DNA from: Pseudanabaena biceps
Lineage (GTDB): Bacteria; Cyanobacteriota; Cyanobacteriia; Pseudanabaenales; Pseudanabaenaceae
Reading direction: 5' to 3'
DNA: 64,000 nucleotides
Assembly: GCA_013361095.1 (NCBI GenBank)
Contig: JAATWA010000001.1
Span: forward strand, 3,007,001-3,071,000
Of this stretch, positions 1-8,334 are shown piece after piece (position 1 is the first letter of the stretch; the number at the start of each line of letters is the position of its first letter). Below the pieces are notes generated by a model. That model did not search any database. It saw only the letters and a program-made list of their open reading frames with translations, and was not told the origin of the DNA. The translations under genes and the position numbers were made by a program.

Positions 1-1168
1 AGCGATCCAAAAGAACTTTTTTAGGTAATGGCTCTTTTAATCTCGCCTTAGCAAATGGGTCAGCTTCATAGCGAGTAAACCATTTGCGTAGTTCAGAAAC
101 ATAGGTATCGGCTGGAGTTGCCAAATAGAAAGCCTTAGCGTAATTATGACTATTTTCTGGCTTAGTTAGAGCTTCTTCTAAATAGCGTTCTTGGTAGTGT
201 AAAAAGATTTGATCGTCTTCTAAAATTCCATTTTGTCCAATATGAGAATACCAGCGAGGAGTGATGCTAATAAAAAAGCGCGGAATTGCAGAACTGAATT
301 GAAAAGGAAATCGTGCAAATAGCCGACATTCTCCTTTACGAGTGGGAGTTGCATATACGACTGTCATTGTCCTTCCAAATTGCTTAGAAGTTAAGTCATG
401 CCACATCAAATTGGGAGCGACAAAAGTTGTATCCTGCCTCCCTAGCTTGCCACGTCTTGGTCCTTCTTCCCATATGCCTTTAAAGCCTTGTTTATTGGAT
501 TCGATAACTTCTAGACTCATTGGCGCAGCATTTACTCGATTGCCCACGGATTTATGGTGTGTAAACGGAAGGTGGCTAGCATCAAGGACATTTTCGAGTA
601 GCGTGATGGCATTATAGGGTAAATCACGAAAAGTACCAAATAGAGTCCATTTCCCTTGATCGGTTTCTAGTGGTTCGATAATGGGAACTTTGACACTAGA
701 AGCTCTATCGGGATTACCAGCATATACAAATAACAAACCTTGTTGGGATTGAGCAGGTAATGCTGCAACACAGGCTCTTAGAGAACTATGCGCTGTGCCA
801 TCCTGTGACTGTTGAGGTATGCGATCGCAGCTTCCATCGCCCTTAAAAGCCCAACCGTGATAGGGACATTCCAAAAGTCCATCCTCGGCAATTCTCCCTT
901 CCGACAAAGGAACAAGTCGATGGGGGCATCGGTCATCAAACACTTTCCACGCATTTGTATGACAATCCCACCAAATCACAAGATCGCGTTCTAATAAAGT
1001 AAATTTATTAGGCTTTTTTTTATCTAGATCTTCTGTATAAAAAACGGGATACCATGCTTCTTTGCAATCAAAGCGATCGGAATTTTGTCCACCTGCGGGT
1101 AAACTCTGCGATCGCTGATCATCATTATTTTGGCTAGAAGCATCTTTGAGCAGAATATTTGCTGTCAT
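1..1168 (-). CDS. Rieske non-heme iron oxygenase, PaO/Tic55-like (3' end beyond window)
   Basis: The reading frame is open from an ATG at 1168 down to base 1, about 389 codons, so the C-terminus lies outside the window. A Rieske [2Fe-2S] site is visible as CPHR and CPYHGW, with Cys81, His83, Cys101 and His104. The mononuclear iron site follows as DASHLPFTHH, with Asp196, His199 and His204. This pairing is typical of pheophorbide a oxygenase, Lls1 and Tic55 relatives, which hydroxylate or open tetrapyrrole-like substrates using electrons passed from the Rieske cluster. The substrate cannot be told from the sequence. No clear Shine-Dalgarno precedes the ATG. The CxxC motif often found near the end of PaO proteins would fall outside the window. 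Confidence 0.88.
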   Translation of the reverse strand, partial: MTANILLKDASSQNNDDQRSQSLPAGGQNSDRFDCKEAWYPVFYTEDLDKKKPNKFTLLERDLVIWWDCHTNAWKVFDDRCPHRLVPLSEGRIAEDGLLECPYHGWAFKGDGSCDRIPQQSQDGTAHSSLRACVAALPAQSQQGLLFVYAGNPDRASSVKVPIIEPLETDQGKWTLFGTFRDLPYNAITLLENVLDASHLPFTHHKSVGNRVNAAPMSLEVIESNKQGFKGIWEEGPRRGKLGRQDTTFVAPNLMWHDLTSKQFGRTMTVVYATPTRKGECRLFARFPFQFSSAIPRFFISITPRWYSHIGQNGILEDDQIFLHYQERYLEEALTKPENSHNYAKAFYLATPADTYVSELRKWFTRYEADPFAKARLKEPLPKKVLLDR

Positions 1169-1256
1169 GGCAACTAAGTGGGATCGCATTGTAAAGTTAT
1201 GTATAGTTTAGCTTCACTAGACCATGAAGTGTAGGATTAGGTGCTTTAAAAGTACT

Positions 1257-1301
1257 CACAAATCAGTGGTGCGCCGCTTTGCGCCACACCACTGATTTGT
1301 G
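1257..1301. repeat. Intergenic palindrome
   Basis: Inverted arms of 15 nt (1257-1271 and 1287-1301) enclose a GCGCC/CTTTGCG-type core in which the inner pairing is shifted, so this looks like a slightly decayed member of the palindrome family. It lies downstream of aat and upstream of the oxygenase, and could act as the aat terminator. Confidence 0.8.
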
Positions 1302-1321
1302 AAGGCCTTAGTAGCAGACCA

Positions 1322-1903
1322 CTAATTAAATCGGCAGTATTTAGTTAGTGATTTCCTTAAGATCTCTTGATAGTCTTGATCTCCGACTTCGTAGGCTCCA
1401 AACCTCTCCAAATGCGGGTTCATAAGCTGTGCGTCAAATAATCCGTAACCTCTCGATCGCAAATGCTCCACCAGTTTTACCATCGCGACCTTGGAGCCTT
1501 CAGGAATTTTAAAAAACATTGATTCCCCTATGAACATCCCTCGAATTGCGATCCCCAAAATTCCGCCCGCTAATTTGCCATCTTGCCATGTCTCAAAACT
1601 GTGGCTCCACCCTGCTAAGTGCAGATCCATATAAAGCGATCGCAGCTCTGGAGAAATCCAAGTGGTATCGCGATTAGCACAGCCTGCGACCACATCTGCA
1701 AAGGCAGTATCAATTCTTACTTCAAAACGATTTTGATTAAGCGATCGGCGTAGAGACTTAGGATAACGAAAACGCTCATCCAATGGGATCAAAGTCCTTG
1801 TTTTGGTGTAGTACCATTCAATTGGTTGACCATCCCCTTCAGACATCAAAAAATAGCCTTGGGCGTAGCCATCAATTATGTCAGTGACATTAAACCTTTC
1901 CAC
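1322..1903 (-). CDS. aat: Leucyl/phenylalanyl-tRNA--protein transferase
   Basis: The 193-residue protein matches the Aat family over its whole length. Aat moves Leu or Phe from aminoacyl-tRNA to the N-terminus of proteins with basic first residues and so marks them for Clp degradation by the N-degron pathway in the cytoplasm. Recognisable blocks are the GYFLM segment near residue 16, the GGILGIAIRGMFIGESMF core near 113-130, and the closing DAQLMNPHLERFGA block near 158-171. The start is a GTG at 1903 with AAGGA a few bases upstream. The length is normal for the short cyanobacterial form. It is a single gene flanked by palindromes. Confidence 0.93.
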   Translation of the reverse strand: MERFNVTDIIDGYAQGYFLMSEGDGQPIEWYYTKTRTLIPLDERFRYPKSLRRSLNQNRFEVRIDTAFADVVAGCANRDTTWISPELRSLYMDLHLAGWSHSFETWQDGKLAGGILGIAIRGMFIGESMFFKIPEGSKVAMVKLVEHLRSRGYGLFDAQLMNPHLERFGAYEVGDQDYQEILRKSLTKYCRFN

Positions 1904-1961
1904 CAGTAGTTCCTTATCTCGCGATTGGATGATCGTATTTTAATTTATAAGAGCTGGGCAT

Positions 1962-2035
1962 AATTAAAACCCCAAAACCTTTGACACACGCTACTCATGC
2001 ATCAAAGGTTTTGGGGTTTTATATTTAATTACGCC
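1962..2035. repeat. Palindromic element with conserved GGCGTAATTAAATAT end
   Basis: Arms at 1962-1983 and 2002-2030 pair through AAAACCCCAAAACCTTTGA. The right end is TTTTATATTTAATTACGCC (2017-2035). The same 19-base end recurs with one or two changes at 21753-21771 and 33407-33425, so this is a dispersed repeat family and not a chance hairpin. Confidence 0.8.
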
Positions 2036-2108
2036 TGACTAGACAATTTCGAGACGAAATACTTGTTTTAAAATTCTGTTGGGTTAAATATTTACGAATT
2101 AATGCTTT

Positions 2109-2175
2109 AAAAACAAGTGATCCCTGATCACAAAGTAAAGTTTACTTTTTAATCTTAGGGATCACTTGCCTTTTT
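2109..2175. repeat. Intergenic palindrome
   Basis: CAAGTGATCCCT at 2114-2125 pairs with its complement at 2157-2168, flanked by A-rich and T-rich runs. The loop holds a second small AAAGTAAA/TTTACTTT stem. Confidence 0.75.
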
Positions 2176-2450
2176 ATTAAATTGGTATTTAAATTCAGAA
2201 CCTATAAATATGCTGGCTCCGTTTGAATAAATATATTTTGATAGATATTTGCACCTTTTGGGGATCGCTTAACATTTTCTTTATAGTTTATTTTTTGTGC
2301 TTTTAATAAGTATTTTTACCTGCTCAAATAATTGTTTTAGTTTCCCCCTAAGTAACTCTTTCTTTAACAACTTCATGAATATACTTGGTCAACAAACTAG
2401 ATAGATTTGTAAAGGTTCAGTCACTTGTAGAGCTTTTAAGTGAGCGAGAT

Positions 2451-2519
2451 ATAGAAAATTGTTTCTCCGTTGAAGGCTGAGAAACAATCCCGTACTTCAC
2501 TAGACTGTGAAACGCTGTA
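2451..2519. repeat. Dispersed repeat, copy 1 (inverted relative to 31621)
   Basis: The 2494-2519 segment is the reverse complement of 31621-31644 (starting TAGCGTTTCACAGTCTAGTG) with only small end differences. Next to it both copies carry a GGGATTGTT / AACAAT hairpin and an AAAAT..TCTATAT tract. The two copies thus share about 70 bases of layout. Confidence 0.75.
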
Positions 2520-2544
2520 TAGCAATGTAAATTTTGCTTAGAAA

Positions 2545-2584
2545 AAAAGAGTAATGGCAGCGCTTGCGCCGCCATTACTCTTTT
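2545..2584. terminator. Palindrome downstream of the 196-aa gene
   Basis: Arms of 14 nt (AAAAGAGTAATGGC and its complement) enclose a GC-rich apex. The A-tract and T-tract at the two ends make it a likely Rho-independent terminator for the psaM-linked transcript read leftward. Confidence 0.7.
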
Positions 2585-2630
2585 GGGTTCTGATTTGTCC
2601 TAACTAACTCAATTTAGGAATACTAGAATA

Positions 2631-3221
2631 TTAATCTCTATTGATTTTCTGGGCAGTAGACGTAGTGGGCATAACACCGTCATTATCTGGAGATGCAATT
2701 TGGGAAGGATCAAGTACCTTAATAGTCACTTGATTATTTTTGATATAGCCATGCTTTCTCAGGAGTAACTCTTTGCTTCTGCCAGTATTTAACGAATCTG
2801 GGAGATTTTCTCTCATACCATTGACTCGCTGCTCTACGGTGTTAACTTCACTATTGATCTCGTCAAGACGATCCTTCTGTGAAGATTGGTAGGGTAACAA
2901 ACTAGAAATCGTGGCGATCGCAACTAGTGACAACGCTGCATTAACAGCAATTACAATTACAGATTCAATTGTTTTGGCGCGATAGTAACTTTTTCGCTTT
3001 ATTTGAATATTGTGAGCAACTGCATCACTGTAGTCATTAACAATATTACTAAAATTAGGATTGGCAACTAGAGAAGTCACCTTACTTCTAGAGGTCGCAA
3101 GGCTATCATACGAGCCTTTACCCACTATGCGATTTATGCCAAGCTGGCTGGGAGACTTCCGTTTAGCTTGTCTGGACATTTCAGGAGAAAATCGCGGAGA
3201 GAAATCTCGTTTGGCAACCAT
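2631..3221 (-). CDS. Single-pass membrane protein with coiled coil, DivIC/FtsL-like topology
   Basis: I do not recognise a named family. The 196-residue protein has a basic, Ser-rich N-terminal 80 residues, one hydrophobic segment near residues 86-110 (VIVIAVNAALSLVAIATI), then a charged stretch near 114-140 with heptad character, and a short polar tail. This layout (cytoplasmic N-terminus, one TM, extracytoplasmic coiled coil) resembles septum proteins such as FtsL and DivIC, but no diagnostic motif supports that role. It starts 37 bases after the stop of psaM on the same strand and may be co-transcribed with it. A terminator-like palindrome follows. Confidence 0.75.
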   Translation of the reverse strand: MVAKRDFSPRFSPEMSRQAKRKSPSQLGINRIVGKGSYDSLATSRSKVTSLVANPNFSNIVNDYSDAVAHNIQIKRKSYYRAKTIESVIVIAVNAALSLVAIATISSLLPYQSSQKDRLDEINSEVNTVEQRVNGMRENLPDSLNTGRSKELLLRKHGYIKNNQVTIKVLDPSQIASPDNDGVMPTTSTAQKINRD

Positions 3222-3258
3222 TCACAACCTCTAGATTAAAAAATAAGGGGAGGGGGAA

Positions 3259-3357
3259 CTAGGAGTTGGAAAGTGCAGAACCTAGCAAAGCGGCTAGAAC
3301 TGCGGGGATTAGAGCAACTACCAAAGCAGTGAACACTTGAGTATCTGAAAGATTCAT
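3259..3357 (-). CDS. psaM: Photosystem I reaction centre subunit XII (PsaM)
   Basis: This is a 32-codon gene. The product begins MNLSDTQVFTALVVALIPAV, which matches PsaM: the short N-terminal LSDTQ followed by one transmembrane helix. PsaM is a single-helix subunit of photosystem I in the thylakoid membrane and helps stabilise the trimer interface. GGAG stands 8-9 bases before the ATG at 3357. The C-terminal part (LLGSALSNS) differs from the usual RLSTELYK-type ending. The gene stands directly upstream of the 196-aa membrane protein on the same strand. Confidence 0.85.
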   Translation of the reverse strand: MNLSDTQVFTALVVALIPAVLAALLGSALSNS

Positions 3358-3784
3358 ACAATATCTCCATATATAAATACTTATTTCGCTATTAACAATA
3401 CACTGTCACATCAAAAATTGGTAGTGTTGTAATGATAAGCCAGCAATTTATAGTCATATCCAACTGCGTTAATCCAAAGCTCAAAAGTAAAGTTGCGGTG
3501 CTTCGCACCGCAACTTTACTTTTGAGCTTTGAGACTGCATCGAGAGCTACAGACTTTGAGGCTGGGTTTTAGTTATGCCCAGTTACTTAATACCTTTGTC
3601 TAGGAAATTGCAATGTGATCGCTTGAAGTATGCTTAGCTATGCTTATATGATAAGCAGCTTAATAATTATTCACCTAATATATAAACAGTTATTTTACCT
3701 AAATAATTAGCAGAATATCTTTATAATGTCTTAGTTTTGATTGTTTTGCGTTAGTTATCAATCTCAGACTATAGAGGTGAAAAT
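3358..3784. other. Divergent intergenic region with palindrome
   Basis: This gap separates leftward psaM from the rightward YbjN-like gene. It contains a 26-bp perfect palindrome (3476-3530) and a partial repeat end GGGTTTTAGTTATGCCC (3564-3580) related to the GGCGTAA repeat family. The AT-rich 3660-3760 stretch is the likely promoter region of the downstream gene. No further gene is seen. Confidence 0.6.
3476..3530. repeat. Perfect 26-bp palindrome, TTC apex
   Basis: 3476-3501 is the exact reverse complement of 3505-3530, with a three-base loop TTC; the apex reads GGTGC-TTC-GCACC. It lies between divergent genes, so a simple terminator role is unlikely. Confidence 0.93.
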
Positions 3785-4270
3785 TTGGAATTTCAAACTA
3801 CCGCGCAAGAAGCCTGTTATGAGAAAGTTACAACTTGGATTCAAGAGATATTTGGCAGATGTCCATGCGCTCGTCCAGATATCCCCGGATTAGGAATGTT
3901 TGTTGGTTCAGCGCTTGTGGAAGTACTGGTCTTTGCTTGGGATAAAGATGATGCAGTTATAAACACACGATCTTATGTAGTAGTAGGAGCTGAACTAAAG
4001 CCAGATTTGATGCGTTATTTGTTAGAAGAAAATGCCAAGATGATGTTTGGTGCATTTGGAATTTCCCCAGACAATGAAATTCTGTTTGAGCATTCAATAG
4101 TTGGCTCGACTTGTGACAAAAAAGAGATAGAGGCTTCTGTAAAAGCGGTTATGGAAATTGCTGATGATTATGACGATAAGATTGTTTCGCGATGGGGAGG
4201 CAAACGAGCTTTGGACAGAATCCATGCAGGAACCTTATCAAGTACTGGTTGGTCTTTGCCTACTTTGTAA
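3785..4270 (+). CDS. YbjN/CesT-like chaperone-domain protein
   Basis: The 161-residue soluble protein resembles the YbjN / type III secretion chaperone-like fold: an N-terminal helix (QEACYEKVTTWIQEIFG), a central beta region with the VNTRSYVVVGAELKP-like segment, and a helix around LMRYLLEENAKMMFGAFGI. These proteins are thought to bind peptides or act as assembly factors. The exact partner is unknown. The start is a TTG at 3785 with a good GAGGTG ribosome site about 5 bases upstream, which decides the start. It stands alone between palindromes. Confidence 0.7.
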   Translation: MEFQTTAQEACYEKVTTWIQEIFGRCPCARPDIPGLGMFVGSALVEVLVFAWDKDDAVINTRSYVVVGAELKPDLMRYLLEENAKMMFGAFGISPDNEILFEHSIVGSTCDKKEIEASVKAVMEIADDYDDKIVSRWGGKRALDRIHAGTLSSTGWSLPTL

Positions 4271-4299
4271 TTAAAGTGCTTTGCGCTGGTCTAAAACCT

Positions 4300-4348
4300 A
4301 GAAATATTTTTAAGAACGGCGCGAAGCGCCGTTCTTAAAAATATTTCT
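4300..4348. repeat. Perfect 23-bp palindrome, GAA apex
   Basis: Arms 4300-4322 and 4326-4348 match exactly around GAA (GGCGC-GAA-GCGCC). It sits 30 bases after the YbjN-like gene and could terminate it. Confidence 0.92.
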
Positions 4349-4415
4349 CATAGCCTCAATAGGCTGTAAAAGAACATTTAGAGAATTTCTACAGCGCTTT
4401 GCGCTCAAACCCGAA

Positions 4416-4470
4416 GCAATAACTTTTTTTGAAAGTGTTACTTTGCAACACTTTCAAAAAAAGTTATTGC
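4416..4470. repeat. 24-bp palindrome between YbjN-like and DUF39 genes
   Basis: 4416-4439 pairs perfectly with 4447-4470. An outer pair, AGCGCTTTGCGCT near 4393 and ACGCAAAGCGCT near 4503, brackets it, so the element is nested. Confidence 0.9.
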
Positions 4471-4549
4471 GATTCGTTTGCTCGGAAATTGATGTAAGTA
4501 GGAACGCAAAGCGCTATATTCTAAATAGATTCTAACTTAGCAAATTTCT

Positions 4550-5716
4550 ATGTCCCAAGCGATCGCCGATATTAATGACAAAATCAAAGCTGGCAAGGCA
4601 AAAGTTCTTACTGCCTCAGAGCTTAAGCTTCTTGTTGCCGATGTTGGGGTGAGCCAAGCCGCCAAGCAAGTAGATGTTATTGTGACAGGCACGTTTGAGC
4701 CAATGGAATCATCGGGCACGATCATCAATTTGGGACATACTGATCCACCAATTAAAATTCGCACCTGTTGGATTGACAATGTTCCTGCTTATGCAGGATT
4801 TGGAGCAGTTGATATTTATCTGGGCGCGACCCAAGAAGCGGAAGGCAGTGAAGAATCGCCTCAAAATCGAGGTGGTGGTCATGTGATTGCTGATTTAATT
4901 GCAGGGAAAAATGTTCCTTTTAAAGCGATCGGACATCCTAACGACTGCTATCCCCGTGCCAATTTTGAAACAACAATCAACAAAGACTCAATCAATCAGT
5001 TCTATCTATTTAATCCCCGCAATCTCTATCAAAACTTTATTGTGGGAGTAAATGGTGGCGAAGAGACTCTCTACACTTACCTAGGTCCTTTGCAACCGAG
5101 ATTGGGAAATGCTGTCTATTCTAATCCAGGGGCAATTTCACCATTATGGAATGATCCAGACTTACAATTGATTGGAATTGGTACGCGCATATTTATGGGC
5201 GGCGGCGTTGGTTATGTAGCTTGGGAAGGAACACAACATTTTCCATTACAGAAGCGCTTAGAAAATCGCACACCGATTGGTCCCGCAGCAACCTTAGCGT
5301 TGATCGGTGATGCCAAGCAAATGACTTCAGAATGGGTGCGCGGCTGCTATTTTCGCAATTATGGAGCTTCCTTAATGATGGGAGTAGCTGTACCTTTGCC
5401 CGTGATTAATGAAGAGGTTGTAGCAAAAGCTGCTGTCTTAGATCAGGAATTAGTTGCTCCTGTGATTGACTTTTCGATTCCTCGACGAGTACGTCCAATT
5501 TTTGGCTCTGTTTCTTATGCTCAACTCAAGTCTGGAAAAATTGAGATTGCTGGAACATCGGTGCGGACTGCGCCCCTAGCTAGTTTACATCTATCTGAAG
5601 AAGCAGCAAAAACTCTCAAGAATTGGATTTTAAGGGGAGAGTTTACTCTCACCGAGCCTGTTGCCATGTTGCCGAGCGATCGCACTTTTCTGTCTCAAGA
5701 TATTAGAGTTTTCTAA
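4550..5716 (+). CDS. Homocysteine biosynthesis protein (DUF39/HcyBio family)
   Basis: The 388-residue protein matches the DUF39 or HcyBio family along its length, with the early VTGTFEPMESSG segment (near 46-57), the IRTCWIDNVPAYAG block (near 71-84), and the GIGTRIFMGGGVGYVAWEGTQH block (near 205-226). In methanogens and some bacteria such proteins are needed to make homocysteine from aspartate semialdehyde and sulfide. By family, the cyanobacterial protein probably supplies homocysteine for methionine synthesis in the cytoplasm, but this is inference. ATG start at 4550. It converges on the symporter gene across a short hairpin. Confidence 0.85.
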   Translation: MSQAIADINDKIKAGKAKVLTASELKLLVADVGVSQAAKQVDVIVTGTFEPMESSGTIINLGHTDPPIKIRTCWIDNVPAYAGFGAVDIYLGATQEAEGSEESPQNRGGGHVIADLIAGKNVPFKAIGHPNDCYPRANFETTINKDSINQFYLFNPRNLYQNFIVGVNGGEETLYTYLGPLQPRLGNAVYSNPGAISPLWNDPDLQLIGIGTRIFMGGGVGYVAWEGTQHFPLQKRLENRTPIGPAATLALIGDAKQMTSEWVRGCYFRNYGASLMMGVAVPLPVINEEVVAKAAVLDQELVAPVIDFSIPRRVRPIFGSVSYAQLKSGKIEIAGTSVRTAPLASLHLSEEAAKTLKNWILRGEFTLTEPVAMLPSDRTFLSQDIRVF

Positions 5717-5729
5717 GCAATTCAAAACC

Positions 5730-5773
5730 CTAAAAGCCAATAGCGGCAAATCCTTTCGCCATTGACTTTTTAG
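5730..5773. terminator. Imperfect bidirectional hairpin between convergent genes
   Basis: CTAAAAGCCAATAGCG pairs with CGCCATTGACTTTTTAG with a few mismatches. It stands between two gene ends and overlaps the stop codon of the symporter, so it likely terminates both. Confidence 0.55.
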
Positions 5774-7002
5774 GCTATGGGTAATTGTTTTGCTTCAGTT
5801 GCTGATTCAGTTTCCCAATGACTGAGGATAATCGCATTGGTGCTGTTGCCAATAATATTAACCACTGTCTTAAATCCATCAGTGAGTCGATCAATACCTG
5901 CAACTAACGCGATCGCCTCTAATGGCAGTCCTGATGCTGATAGTACAGTTGCCATCGTGATCAATGCCGACCCCGGAACACCAGGGGTACTAAAGGAAAC
6001 CAATAAACTACTTACCGCGATCGCAGTGAGTAGAGAGGGTGTAAGTGGGACATGATAAATTTGGGTTACAAATAGAGCATTAAATCCCTGTAAAATCGCA
6101 GCCCCATCACGCTTGAGGGCTGTCCCTAAAGGAATTGCAAAACTGGCAATTTCTTCGCGCAAGCCATAGTTTTCTTGAATATTTTGTAACACTATAGGTA
6201 AGGCTGCATTAGAGCTAGCTGTCCCAAAAGCTAAGGCGATCGCTTCCGATAAACTTTGCAAAAACCTCAGAGGCTCAGCTTTGAGAATCAATAAGACAAT
6301 TAAGTCTAAAGCAACCATTACGGAAGACGCAATCACTAAACCCAAAACATAGAGAAATAGTTTTGCTACTAGTTCTAATCCTTGGGTAGCAATTACAGAA
6401 CTGATGAGCGCAAATACTCCAAAGGGCGCGACAAAAAGAATGATTGAGAGAGTCTTTTCGCTGATGTGATAAATGCTTTCAATCAAATCTAAAAAAGGTT
6501 TAGCTTGTTCTCTAGCTAGCTGAACTCCAATCCCTAAAAGCACTGCTGAGAAAATGATTTGTAATAGATTGCCATTACTTAAGGACTCTAATGGATTGGT
6601 GGGAATCAAGCTAACCAGCCAAGACACTAGGGAAGGGTCTTCCTTTATATCAATTGTTTTCGCGATCGCAAAACCACTCACTCCACTTCCTGGTTGTAAG
6701 AAATAGGCTGTTCCCATACCTATAGCCAGAGCGATCGAGCTGGTAACTACATAGCTAAACATAAGCTTGGCGGTATATCGACCTACTTGCCCCGCCCCTT
6801 GAATGCGCGTTAAGCCCATAATCAACGAAGAGAAAACTATCGGCACAACTACAAACTGAATTAGTCGTAAAAAAGCCTCGCCTACAGGAACTAAAATATT
6901 TGAATTAATTAGGTCAATATATTCCGAAAAAGCCGTATTAAGTAAAGTTCCAAATACAACACCAAGTCCCAAAGAAAGCAAAATTAAGGTTGATAAATTC
7001 AT
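5770..7002 (-). CDS. Dicarboxylate/amino acid:cation symporter (DAACS)
   Basis: The 410-residue protein has the membrane pattern of the DAACS (GltP/DctA) family: about eight hydrophobic helices plus two re-entrant loops. Family marks are the Ser-rich GTASSNAALPIVLQ hairpin (near 261-274) and the second loop containing GVPGSALITMATV (near 343-355). These carriers import glutamate, aspartate or C4-dicarboxylates with Na+ or H+ across the plasma membrane. ATG start at 7002. The second transport loop reads NIIGNSTNAII near the end, matching the usual NxxxD-like cation site only in part. The exact substrate is not shown. Confidence 0.88.
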   Translation of the reverse strand: MNLSTLILLSLGLGVVFGTLLNTAFSEYIDLINSNILVPVGEAFLRLIQFVVVPIVFSSLIMGLTRIQGAGQVGRYTAKLMFSYVVTSSIALAIGMGTAYFLQPGSGVSGFAIAKTIDIKEDPSLVSWLVSLIPTNPLESLSNGNLLQIIFSAVLLGIGVQLAREQAKPFLDLIESIYHISEKTLSIILFVAPFGVFALISSVIATQGLELVAKLFLYVLGLVIASSVMVALDLIVLLILKAEPLRFLQSLSEAIALAFGTASSNAALPIVLQNIQENYGLREEIASFAIPLGTALKRDGAAILQGFNALFVTQIYHVPLTPSLLTAIAVSSLLVSFSTPGVPGSALITMATVLSASGLPLEAIALVAGIDRLTDGFKTVVNIIGNSTNAIILSHWETESATEAKQLPIA

Positions 7003-7080
7003 ATTCTAAGTAGCATTTTGGGTAACTAATACAGCGATTGAATAGATGGACACAAATGCAAAGACTGTTGGACAAAGCCA

Positions 7081-7131
7081 AAACCCAAGAGAGAGTGGCG
7101 GCGCGAAGCGCCGCCACTCTCTCTTGGGTTT
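7081..7131. repeat. Perfect 24-bp palindrome, GAA apex
   Basis: Arms 7081-7104 and 7108-7131 match exactly, apex GGCGC-GAA-GCGCC, outer end AAACCCAAGAGAGAG. The inner half is shared with 11282 and 31545. Confidence 0.93.
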
Positions 7132-7325
7132 ACAGCAATAGGAATAAATTTAGCTTAAGAAGACGCATTAGAAAGTCCAAAATGAACGGCGATCGCAGGT
7201 TTGTTAATGAGACGTGGGAACATCGCGAACTGAGACTATGGCGACTAAGTTGTTATGTTAGCGATTGATATATAATCAAGTCTGCTAAGTTGCTTCTTTT
7301 GATATAGCGCTTTGCGCTTTCTTAA

Positions 7326-7386
7326 AACCCAAGAAAAATTTCTAAAAGGCTGGCTTTGCCAGCCTTTTAGAAATTTTTCTTGGGTT
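7326..7386. repeat. Perfect 29-bp palindrome, TTT apex
   Basis: Arms 7326-7354 and 7358-7386 match exactly around GGCTGGC-TTT-GCCAGCC. Outer end is AACCCAAG. The direct repeat TTTCTTAAAAC lies on both sides. Confidence 0.93.
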
Positions 7387-7438
7387 ACTCAAAGCATTTC
7401 TTAAAACGAATTAATATTTTAGATACAAATAAGATGCT

Positions 7439-8257
7439 ATGGCGGATCGTTACGTTCGCGTAAAAACTTCTCAAGGGAAGATTTATTATGGATTGCTAGA
7501 GTTAAATCAGTCCGTAAAATTACTTAGCACCGCACCTTGGTTGGGAGGTGAGCCAAATGGTGAGTTATTAGCCCCCGACACCTATGAACTTTTGGCTCCC
7601 TGTGAACCAAGTAAAATCGTGGCAGTTGGCAAAAACTATTCGGCTCATGCTGCCGAAATGGGCGGAGAAGTCCCTAAAGAGCCAATCCTATTTTTAAAGC
7701 CAACTACGACCATCATTGATCCTGAAGCTGAGATTGTTTTACCGCCACAGTCTAAACGAGTTGAGTACGAAGGTGAGCTAGCCTTGATTATTGGCGAAAG
7801 GTGCTTTAATCTCACACCTAATCAAGCGATCTCGGTCATTTGGGGATATACGATCGCTAATGATGTGACCGCTCGCGACTTGCAACGGAGTGATAGTCAA
7901 TGGACGCGGGGTAAAGGTTTTGATACTTTTTGTCCGCTAGGGCCTTGGATTGTACAGGAAATTAGTCCGACTGCGATGATTCAGACTTTTGTCAATGATG
8001 TCAAAAAGCCATTTCAGTCGGCAACTATTGATGAGATGGTTTTTTCTCCTGACTATATCGTGTCTTACATTAGTCAGATTATGACTTTATTACCTGGGGA
8101 TGTAATTCTCACTGGAACGCCTGAGGGGGTGGGGCCAATGCAAGAAGGCGATCGCATTTATATTGAGATTGAGGGGATTGGAAAACTACAAAATTCTGTA
8201 GTTATGAGAGAACCAATGGTTGTTGTGGATGAACTTATAGATGAAATTGAAGGCTAG
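7439..8257 (+). CDS. Fumarylacetoacetate hydrolase family protein
   Basis: The 272-residue protein has the FAH fold: KIVAVGKNYSAHAAEMG (59-75), then the metal-ligand pair Glu111 and Glu113 in VEYEGELALIIG, and Asp142 in ANDVTARDLQ. This Glu-Glu-Asp triad binds Mg or Ca in C-C bond hydrolases and oxaloacetate or acylpyruvate decarboxylases of the family. The C-terminal LTGTPEGVGPM motif (near 223-233) is also typical. The true substrate in cyanobacteria is unresolved; acylpyruvate hydrolase or oxaloacetate tautomerase activity are the usual guesses. ATG at 7439. The next gene starts about 80 bases downstream. Confidence 0.88.
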   Translation: MADRYVRVKTSQGKIYYGLLELNQSVKLLSTAPWLGGEPNGELLAPDTYELLAPCEPSKIVAVGKNYSAHAAEMGGEVPKEPILFLKPTTTIIDPEAEIVLPPQSKRVEYEGELALIIGERCFNLTPNQAISVIWGYTIANDVTARDLQRSDSQWTRGKGFDTFCPLGPWIVQEISPTAMIQTFVNDVKKPFQSATIDEMVFSPDYIVSYISQIMTLLPGDVILTGTPEGVGPMQEGDRIYIEIEGIGKLQNSVVMREPMVVVDELIDEIEG

Positions 8258-8334
8258 CGCTGAAAACCACAAAATTGGTTTCATAATGGGTTTCATCATG
8301 CAAACTGCTGTATTTAAGGCTTCAATTAATAAAC

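Larger units (their letters stand above)
1904..2630. other. Gene-free interval rich in short repeats
   Basis: I find no convincing gene here. The stretch holds a repeat with TTTTATATTTAATTACGCC at one end (1962-2035), a loose palindrome (2109-2175), one copy of an element containing CTAGACTGTGAAACGCT (about 2451-2519), and a terminator-like hairpin (2545-2584). Between 2180 and 2440 the DNA is AT-rich with only very short open frames. Confidence 0.7.
7003..7438. other. Divergent gap with two palindromes
   Basis: The gap lies between divergent symporter and FAH genes. It carries perfect palindromes at 7081-7131 and 7326-7386. The frame that reads through the first palindrome (7038-7268) has no protein-like character. 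An 11-base direct repeat TTTCTTAAAAC (7318-7328 and 7397-7407) flanks the second palindrome. Confidence 0.65.

Noticed and set aside
2190..2440. Possible 31-codon Lys-rich gene near 2376 (minus strand)
   Set aside because: Too short and AT-rich, with no family match that I recognise.
7038..7268. 76-aa open frame on the plus strand
   Set aside because: It reads straight through the palindrome at 7081-7131 and has no protein-like composition or ribosome site.
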